From positions 3,175,909 to 3,239,908 of the forward strand of contig JALRME010000001.1 of NCBI GenBank assembly GCA_026120035.1: DNA of 64,000 nucleotides, in the 5' to 3' direction. This document shows positions 55,852 to 64,000 of this stretch, one piece after another (the first letter of the stretch is position 1; every line of letters begins with the position of its first letter). This stretch comes from Coleophoma eucalyptorum (taxonomy: Eukaryota; Ascomycota; Leotiomycetes; Helotiales; Dermateaceae). Position numbers and translations under genes: made by a program. The notes beneath the pieces are model-generated. The model was not told the DNA's origin. It saw only the letters and a list, made by a program, of their open reading frames with translations, and ran no database searches.

Positions 55852-58009
55852 TTACTTCTCGACCTCAACAGCAGTCGACTCTCCAACACCATTGGACGGT
55901 TCAGAGCTCGATGATCCATCATCAGCAACCCCATGGCTCTCAACAAAATTTATAATTCTGTCTCTTGGTAACCATGCACTTTCGGGAGTAAACCACCAAC
56001 TGATTAATGCAAGGATTGTTACACCAGCCATGATTATTGGAGCATCTATTTTATAACTTTAGTAAACGTACGCCCAGATCAACGGCTTTAGAATAGGATA
56101 CAACTCACAGTTCAGTGTTTGACCTGTAACAGGGAACTCATATGGACTGAACAGAACGGCTACAACCCAACCATTCCAGAAAATTGAAATAAATTGAAAT
56201 GGTTTGCTCAGCTTCCCCAAACTCCATCTCGGCGTTGGAAACTTATTCGGCGTGAGAAAGACTCGTCCGAATGCAATCAAACCATAAGCTGCAGCAGAAG
56301 GTACACCAGCTGCCGAGATCAAGGAAGTAAAGGCTACTGCAGAGGGAAGAATTGTACATGTGACAATGGAGGCTGCGCCCCAAATTACAAGAACTGCATT
56401 TCGAGGTTGGCCTGACGCTGAGACTTTAGACACCCAACCGGAGAACGGGAGAACACCGTCTCGAGCGACGGCAAAAACCAGACGGGATGCGGCGACGATG
56501 GCGATTGCAGTGTTCTGTGAATCTTAGCTTTTGTCCTTCATTCGTTTCGCTATACTTACAAACCACAATGCTACAATGGCAATAACATTCATGACGATAT
56601 GGCCCCCTTTACCGAAAACAACTGCATAAAGAGGTACAAACGGCTGAGGAGCCGAGAACGAAAACAGGACATCTGGCGTTGGCTACAAAACTTTAGCAAT
56701 GCCCAATTGCGATCGAGTTATCATAAGAACTTACCGTTGTAAACAGAAACAAGATAATACACGAAAATCCTAGAATTCCACTTGTGATAGTACTCCAGAA
56801 GATACCCCTAGCAGCTGTTACGGCAGCATTCTTGGTTTCTTCCGCCACATGACCAGAGGCATCAAACCCAATGAGGATTCCAGCAGTTGCGAGGTATGAT
56901 AAGCACCAGTTCCATCCTGCTGGTGCTCCTGTTCCATTATAAGTAGTCATAAATGCCTCATGTGCGGTACGGATGCCATAGGTATTGTGAGCACCAATTG
57001 GAAGCCAAATAAGATTAAGCAAAAAGTCAATCAGGACCAACGCTGTTGAGACGCGGAAGATCCACTTGAAAGCACGCGCTACCAGACTGTCAATTGAATT
57101 TTCGACATTTCGACTGAGGTGGATAATGACTTACGGGGAAGGAAGTTCAGTAGCGCTGCTAAGGCCAGGAATATTTCTGTGCAGATCCATTGCACAGCAC
57201 GGAATTTGACATTATCGGTGCTCGAGGGGAAATTATCGTTGAACACAACAATTTCCTGGTTAAATAAGTCCCAGCCTGCGGGGATGTAATGGTCGTGGAC
57301 TTACAGAGAGCAAATAATTCACAGCACCTTGAGTGTTACCTTTGATGGATTTAGTAAACGAGCCTATCTTCAAGGTCCTTTCGAAAACATACTTGCGCAA
57401 AAGGTCATCCAAGCAGTTGTGCTCCACCATGCTACCACAAATCCAAGCAATCTTCCATACTTGGGTCCTCCGGCTTCAGCAGCCCAAAGGTAAATTGAGC
57501 CTGCAGAGGGCGACGCTGAACAAACCTCGGCAATCATAGCGGCAGTGATAAAACTGAACACCATTGTAACAAGATAACTCGTCCTACATTTAATAGTCAA
57601 ATGTCGTTCCAGAATTGTGGAACTTCTGAGCTCACCAATACGCCAGAGGTCCCCCAGCGGCTATTCCGGTCGTAAATGTCACACGAACACCGCCGATAAA
57701 ATACAGAGCAGCAAACGACGTTGAGAAGTTCTCAACAATTGTGTAGCTACGATGCAGTACCTGCCTTTATCTTAGTTTGATGTCTCTTTCCTACCACGAA
57801 CATAAGCATTTACCGGCTTGTACCCGAGGGTTTCCTGTGTTCAAATTTTCTCAGTAACCACTCGTTGAACTCATTTCATAGTTCCATACCAGTTGGGCAT
57901 CATCTTTAGCATCTTGGCCGGCGATACCCGCCTTTTCCTCCTCCCCGTGAGGTTCGATAGCGGCGGGGGTTGGGTCAGATATGCCCGATAAAACTTCGTC
58001 GTTTGCCAT
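55852..58009 (-). CDS. APC-family amino acid / GABA-type permease
   Basis: Ten exons (58009-57890, 57834-57814, 57760-57636, 57583-57393, 57339-57305, 57255-57135, 57078-56735, 56682-56560, 56514-56109, 56045-55852) give 559 residues; exon 2 is only 21 nt and exon 5 is 35 nt. The cytosolic N-terminus leads to [20 protein letters not shown] and TM1 with [19 protein letters not shown]. Then come the conserved [39 protein letters not shown], the [16 protein letters not shown] loop, [16 protein letters not shown] and [18 protein letters not shown]. This is the fungal GABA/choline/polyamine-type branch (UGA4/HNM1-like) of APC transporters, about 12 helices, probably in the plasma membrane. Substrate unknown. 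It converges with the monooxygenase gene. Confidence 0.9.
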
Positions 58010-59132
58010 CGCAAATCCTGTATCTGGGATCAAAAATATGTTCCCTCAAGAGAAAATATAGAGGCTGTTGATGTCGAATCTTCCGATTTATGTTGCGTGA
58101 ATACGAAAAGGTAAAAAAAATGGAAATCTTAAAAAAAGGCCATGAAATTCTGCAGGGTGATGATTGTTGTTGAAATCACATGGTCCCCACAAAAGTTTGC
58201 ACTTGACGTGCAAGATTTGGTCGCATATACTCTATATTACTATTTGTACCGGGGGTGCGGAAGGTCTTGGAGCACGACATCCTATGTATGGCCTTATTAT
58301 TGTTTCTTTGCGCCTTTTTCTGGTCGTATGAGGCAAGTGTGTTGATAAGGAACGACAATCCCGTCCTATCGGGGCTCTGTCGACCGCCAATTCCAAATCA
58401 CAGGGATCCAATATCGCTATTACTCAGCTTCGGTGATTGCAGAGTTTAAGAGGTTCGCTTGAAAGCAATTATATATAAGTTACCTGACTTCAAATTCACA
58501 AGATTCATTTAATTGTCGCAATGAGCGATACGTATGATCATGAAATAGAGGAGGCTGTATTGCCTATTCATGAAAGATCTACCCGAAAGAGCCGGTAGTT
58601 GTTACCATATCACATGACCATTGTATATCAGCATAATACACGTCGTAGTACATAACTACAGATATTTTTTAATAGAGCCGACAGGAGCCAGTCTTAATGG
58701 CTAATTTCTACTAGCAGGTTCTAAGTTGCGCAGCACAACATATGGAGGACACAAGGTTCTGTTGGATTTTGTCTGGTAAGGAATTACCTACCGTTGCTAT
58801 ATTTTACTACCAATTTAAGGATAGTCTAAGGAGAATAGGACCAAGCCTCTTCCGACACTTTGAATTTTTTAAACTCGCACAGCAATGCTATTTATACTTA
58901 GCAGACGACGATTTGGACAGTCATATATGGTATATTCAAGAAGTCAATAGTTTTAGAAGATATCGAATCGTGGCTTCGTTGAAATATGTGGACATGAAAA
59001 GAATATCTTTGAATTGTTGGAAGGCTTAAATGGCAAATAGCTACAAGAATGAAATCAGGTGCCATTACAGCGAGCAATCTGACATCGGGTTGAATCGCAT
59101 ACAATTCTCCAGCTTAACCAATTGACGTTGCT
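58010..59132. other. Intergenic permease/sugar transporter
   Basis: 1.12 kb upstream of the APC permease and downstream of the MFS gene. A 95-codon frame at 58742-59029 shows no motif. No repeats recognised. Confidence 0.45.
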
Positions 59133-61271
59133 CTAGGCCTTGGTCTCGACTCCGACGGAGGAAGCCTTATGCTCGGTATCATCGAAACTAGAGTCTGAGA
59201 AAAGACCGAGCTCGCCATATATTCTGTCAAGTCTGATACGGTCTTCCATAGCATTACCAGCCTCATCGCCAAAGACTTCGTCCATCTCCTCAAGAGTAAG
59301 ATTCTTAGTCTCGGGAACTACGAAGTAGATAAATGCGGCGCCGATGAAGCACATAAGCCCGAAGAAAATAAAAGTGCCGAATCCCATATTCTGGACCATT
59401 AGAGGAGTTGCTTGACCAATCTGTATGCTCGTTAGTAAGTTCCAAATCCTTGGGAATCACGGGGTAACCAACAGCGAAGTTATTGAGCCAGTTAGAGGAT
59501 GCCCCAATAGAAATACCCTTTGCACGCACACCAAGAGGAAATACTTCGGCCACAACAACCCAGGCACCAGGCTGTGAGTATTAGCTGTCATCTTCCATAA
59601 ACAATGAATCTAATTTGCTTACACCCCAAGAGTAGCCAAAATTGATCTCATAGATCCATACAAATACGACTGCAACCCACCCTGCAGCAACGTGAGACGG
59701 CCATGAATCATTGAATGCTCCGTCAAGGCCAGCTACGATCAAATGTGAGACGCCCATACCAATAGCACCAACAATAAGAACAGGCTTGCGACCAAGCTGA
59801 TCAATATAGAGAACTGCAGGAATAGTGGCAATGAAAAGAAGGATACCACCTACGCCTCCTGCTAGCAGAGACGTCGTGTTTCCGGTCAGTCCTAAGTCCT
59901 GGAAAATGAACTACTGCTATTAGTATTCGATCTAGGGGTCGGTTTAGTATTCACTCACAGCTGCATAGTATAGGATGGCATTAATTCCGGACCCTTCGAG
60001 TAATTAGCTTCTGCCAGCTTCATATATTGAGCATACTTGCATTGTTGAAAGACCATAATCATAACAGCAGCAAACACCCTCTTCCGGAGTGACTTGTTCG
60101 TGAGCAAACTTGCGTAGGCGTAAAAGCCGAGCTTGAAATTGTCCGAGAGACTGCCTGATTGGTAGTCGGGAAATTTGGCCACCGAAGTCTCGACCTCAAA
60201 CATGTGCTGTGCCTTGATCTCGAGGTATTCTAATTGGACCAATTCACTTTCTTTGGGCAGTCGGCGAAGGTTTGATAAAACCTGCAGACTTTCCTCCTCT
60301 CTACCATTAGATAACAGCCAACGTGGACTATAAATGTCAGTCTAATTCGATGGTAGAAACCACAACACTTACCTTTGTGGCATAAACATGATACCAACAC
60401 CAAGGATGACGGCAGGTAGGATTTGAATGCAAATAGGGACCAACCAAGCAGCATTGGACTGGCCTTCCCCTGTGCCGCCGATGTAGTTTGTTCCGTATCC
60501 TATGTTCTGTTAGACTTTTTGTCTATCCCCCCTACCAATACAGTTACATACCAATCCAGTAGGAAATCATGATACCGAAGCAGATGGCGAGTTGTTGGAG
60601 GGATACGAGAGAGCCTCGTAGTTCTGCTGGTGCAAGCTCAGCGTTGTATCTGTCGGGACATTTAGTAGGCGGTATATAGCAGAATTGATCACGAGCATCT
60701 TACAGAGGTACCACCATAGAGAGTGTTCCAACACCAAGACCAGTGACAAATCGACCGCCATAAATATAATCTGCATTCTTGGCACATGCCTGAACAATGA
60801 CACCTACGATAAACACAACAACACCCAATACAGTTGCGAGCTTGCGTCCCAGTTTGTCGGCGGTGTACCCATTGATGAGTACACCAACCCACGCACCAAG
60901 TTCAAGAATACTGTTGAAATCCGTATTAGTAAAGAGTTGATAGATATGAATATGTAGGGAATTTACGCAGTCAACAGTCCTCTTGTAACTGTGTTGGAAA
61001 TAGAATCGGGGTGGACAGTGTTTGAAAACGAGGTCATGGTCAGAATTTGACCAAACATTCCCTGATTGTCTATCATGAACACGTCAGTTGAGATCAAAGT
61101 GTAGTAGGGGTCCATCTACTAACAGCCATAAACGAAACCACCCAAGGATGCAAAGACTGCAATGGCAAACATTTTCTTATTTTGCAAAAGTCCCTTCACA
61201 CCCGAAGGTCCGGCAAATTGTGCTCGTCTCTTAGAGAGAGCATCTTGGGAAGAGGGGCCTGAAGCGTGCAT
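59133..61271 (-). CDS. MFS sugar/quinate-type transporter
   Basis: Ten exons (61271-61124, 61069-60967, 60910-60704, 60649-60552, 60499-60373, 60327-60041, 59993-59959, 59910-59623, 59571-59473, 59420-59133) give 559 residues. It belongs to the sugar porter family with 12 helices: GGFVYGYNQGMFGQILTM, the motif DKLGRK after TM2, ELRGSLVSLQQLAICFGIM, PQSPRWLL, the TM7 signature FQQWSGINAILYYAAFIF, DQLGRKP, YSWGPGAWVVVAEVFPLGVR, NWLNNFAIGQATP and PETKNLTLEEMDEVF. Close relatives import hexoses or quinate; the exact substrate cannot be read. The sixth intron uses a GC donor (GCAAGT), placed so that the conserved QQWSGIN is kept. The eighth 3' intron donor is GTTGGT. Confidence 0.9.
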
Positions 61272-63611
61272 ATTTTCAGCTGCAGTGTAATTAGGAAGTT
61301 TCTATGCGAGCAGAAGAAACAAGAGTTGGCTGCAGCTTCACAGTCTTTATAGAAAAGTGGACTGCCAGCTTATTATTGAATAAGTCAGCTAGTCGTACAG
61401 GGAGAATCGAAAGATCAATTCCTCTCGCCATAATTGCGGTAAGAACTATCAGGAGCTACAGCTTACTGAACGACATGGCTGCTATTCAGGCTAAGTTCAG
61501 AAATCAGAAGTGCCGTCTTGCGCCCCAATGATTGCCAGGAAATGCGGGGAGGTGGGGATGAAAGATCTTCGCACAAGGGGGAGAGAATTTGGTGGAGGGC
61601 CAGGGGTATATTCAGGCTAAATGCGACTTAGACATGTCGTTGGTATCATGAGAGGGTTAAGATCAGCCTTTGGCGATGACTTACTCAAGCGATTGCGCTA
61701 TATCTATCTGGTGGCATCTTCTCTAGCATTTATATAAGTAGAAGTGGGCTGTTTCGAAGTAATTTTACAGCAAATGAAAATTTGGGGTCAACAGCAAGTC
61801 CAGATGCATTTCGGTTGATGCTCAAATTGACTCTATCTGAAGTAGAAGTGTTCAGAAAATTCTTCACGGACTTAAATTTCGTGTTCAAAGGAAAGGCCAT
61901 AGGCATGTGGCTCCTATTTCTCTGGTTCAGACGAGTATTAGAAAGACTTACAAACCAGAATTTTCGACAGAATATCGCTAGACAAAGTAGGTAAGGTGTC
62001 TCGGATGGCACTTGCTGATACCAGCTGATTTAATTCCATCTGGCCGATCTACCTAGTGGGTATACTGCCTCAATAGGTCGACTTTGCTCTAACTTATCCT
62101 TTTAATCCTACATCCCTAGGAATTTTGAACTTGGCCCTAGAGGCATTTAATGCTACGACTAATCTCCAAATAATCATTCAAGTCATGGGCTTTGATACAC
62201 GTTAAGAATCTAAAATTAGACCTGTGCGCTCAAATCCAGGGAGATCACTCCGTCATCATCGAAAAATCACAAGAACGGTGCCTAAACAAGGCATCATCAG
62301 CATCTTGAACCCACCATTAGCTTTCCTTATTGAGAATTCTATCCTCGCCATCATCCTCTTTAGGTGAATTCTCTACATAGGCTGCCGTATCTGGAGGCCC
62401 AACGGAAGAAGCAACCTGTGAAGGAGATACTTACCTAGCTGCGGTGGGTATTGATTGCATCACTGATGATCTTCATGTCTACTTTGTTTATAGAGGATCG
62501 ACTAGGTTCTTTTCCAACCTTCTCAAAGGGTGTACACTTAGGCAACGTTTTTCAAAATGGGCGAGTACCCTTTGCCAGCAAACGGCCCATAGAAGGATTC
62601 ATAGATAAGTAAGACGTCATACTTTCCTGCAAAAGCAAACGTTTATTTCGGATTCTCAGACAAGCTCTCAATCACTCGCTCCCTTGAGATCAGAAGATAA
62701 GAGGCATAGCAAAATAAGTATCTTTCACAAGCCTCTAACATTTAAGTATATGGCTGTTCAAGCGAGTGAGTTTTGTAATTGAATGCCATCAACTTCTTGA
62801 GAGAATTTTTGTTCAGCCGATGAGAGCGAAGGAATGGAAGACTGCTACAGATTAAGGGACCTCATTACCCAAGAAAGGATTACAAGCTTGGTGAAAAGGT
62901 CCCTTAGACTGAGCTCTGGCGATTTAAAGCTTGAATAGCTGTAAGTTCAGTCATACGAGCTTGAACATGGCAAAAGTTCCATGCTGCAGGGTAGGAGCAA
63001 GTACCTTAAGGTGAATTTAATGCTCCGAGAAGGCAAGATCTTCCTCGGCATACAAAACCCTTAATCGAGGCAATAAAGCAGCCCAGTCTGATCATGTACA
63101 TCCAATAAGATATAGGATTTAGGGTTGCTGAAAGCCAAGACGAAACAAACCCACCTACTAACCACAAAAGCTGAGTTTTGAATGAAAGGAAATGAAAAAT
63201 ATGCGATGAACTTTGTGGCTCCCCTATTGTAGCTGCCGAAAATGACGTTTCTTTCCCATTTCGACGTTTTGAAACACGTTGGTAGATGATCTGTCAATGC
63301 ATACACCTCTCAGCTCCCACCGACCCAGTGCTCAGCCCCGACACACGTGACACCATGAACTGTTCATCCAAGTTTTGCACCCAGAAATAAAGCACGGCAT
63401 GAAGACCTTTATGAGGTCTTGCAAAAGGATACTGCCGTTCAAAAAATATCTTAGCGGAGGCTGAGGGAATGTCTTAGGTGACGCAAAGGGGGCCTACTCG
63501 ATAGATATATATATAACGTTCTCAATTCCTACTCAGTTGTTTGCTCCTTACCCTCTTCACTCATTCAGCAATCAACTCGTTTCGTGTGCTCTGCTTGTTA
63601 TACTATTCAAA
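61272..63611. other. Long intergenic region, no gene seen
   Basis: 2.3 kb. It should hold the promoters of the divergent MFS and Thr-rich protein genes. A 93-codon frame (62011-61730) and an 81-codon frame (63306-63061) on the minus strand are not protein-like. A TATA box is listed separately. Confidence 0.45.
63506..63516 (+). promoter_or_regulatory. TATA box of the Thr-rich secreted protein gene
   Basis: An alternating TA stretch ending in TATAA, 96-106 bp upstream of the ATG at 63612, followed by a pyrimidine-rich leader. Confidence 0.5.
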
Positions 63612-64000
63612 ATGCGTTCAACTTTCTTAATTTCCCTTCTCATGTTTCTCATGACGTCTCCATCAATGGTAGCAGCCACTTGGTGGTGGGGCAGTAGTGG
63701 TTCGGACTCGGGTTCGGACTCAGGCTCGTCTGAAGACTGCACAACCAAGACCAAGACTCACCACCAAAAGACCAAAACTACCGAAACTTGGGGGGAGGAG
63801 ACAACGACCCCATACACCACTTCTACCGAAGTCATCGAGACAACAACACCCTGCACAACAACCACCGAGGCTAGCGAGACAACTGTTCCTGCAACATACA
63901 CTGCACCAGAGAGCGTTGTCATCGTTACGACAACTTCAGCTACTTGCGATTGCTCGGAAACTACAGGAGTCGCATCCGCCTCCCACAGCGTCACTGATAT
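63612..64000 (+). CDS. Thr/Ser-rich secreted protein (3' end missing)
   Basis: Open from the ATG at 63612 to the window end (129 codons), so the gene is cut. A signal peptide covers residues 1-22 (FLISLLMFLMTSPSMVAA). It is followed by TWWWGSSGSDSGSDSG, a CTTKTKTHHQKTKTT stretch and a long Thr-rich region (VIETTTPCTTTTEASETTVP) with a CDC motif (SATCDCSE). The composition suggests heavy O-mannosylation and a cell-wall or extracellular location; many such fungal proteins are GPI-anchored, but the C-terminus is not visible here. No intron is seen in this part. Confidence 0.75.
   Translation, partial: MRSTFLISLLMFLMTSPSMVAATWWWGSSGSDSGSDSGSSEDCTTKTKTHHQKTKTTETWGEETTTPYTTSTEVIETTTPCTTTTEASETTVPATYTAPESVVIVTTTSATCDCSETTGVASASHSVTD

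Noticed and set aside
63612..64000. Homology between the Thr-rich protein at the right edge and the linker of the left-edge lectin protein
   Set aside because: Both have a T-x-C-x-C string in Thr-rich sequence, but this is low-complexity similarity and not evidence of common origin.

Overview
The window looks like nuclear DNA of a filamentous ascomycete (Pezizomycotina, possibly a leotiomycete; inferred, not tested). Most genes are split by 45-65 nt introns with GT(A/G) donors and CTAAC/CTGAC-like branch sites. The content fits: a HET-domain gene, a PTH11/rhodopsin-like receptor, GPI-anchored and Ser/Thr-rich secreted proteins, dispersed genes on both strands, and an intron-bearing tRNA-Phe. 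I see no plasmid, phage, CRISPR, rRNA or intact transposon. Exon coordinates were worked out by hand from splice signals, reading phase and conserved protein motifs.

Left part (1-27.5 kb): the 3' end of a secreted protein with two ricin-B-like lectin modules; an orphan Pro-rich/coiled-coil protein; COG4 (Golgi tether); RAD21/SCC1 cohesin; a PMR1-type Golgi Ca2+/Mn2+ ATPase; SUA5 (tRNA t6A synthesis); zeta-COP; a short-chain dehydrogenase; a PTH11-like seven-helix membrane protein; an F-box protein; a GPI-anchored secreted protein; and a fused pseudouridine-5'-phosphate glycosidase/PfkB kinase.

Middle (29-51 kb): a CSC1/TMEM63-type channel, a HET-domain gene with a 13-G run inside its signature motif, tRNA-Phe(GAA) with a 17-nt intron, a large coiled-coil protein, then a compact housekeeping block: tubulin cofactor A, THO complex subunit 7, elongin A, NEDD8/RUB1 (four tiny exons), prohibitin-2, CstF-64/Rna15 and ADE2.

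Right part (51-64 kb) is more accessory: a small secreted two-cysteine protein, then a DszC-like flavin monooxygenase, an APC amino acid/GABA-type permease (10 exons) and an MFS sugar/quinate-type transporter (10 exons). These three could form a small uptake-and-oxidation cluster. The right edge cuts a Thr-rich secreted protein.

The housekeeping genes cover secretion (COG4, zeta-COP, PMR1), chromosome and RNA biology (RAD21, THO7, elongin A, CstF-64, SUA5), mitochondria (PHB2) and purine synthesis (ADE2). I found no clearly new multi-gene system. The points most worth a second look are the intron-asymmetric domain duplication at the left edge, the poly-G tract in the HET gene, repeated GACGCGACC elements upstream of RAD21, a possible non-AUG mitochondrial leader on SUA5, and the monooxygenase-transporter group.
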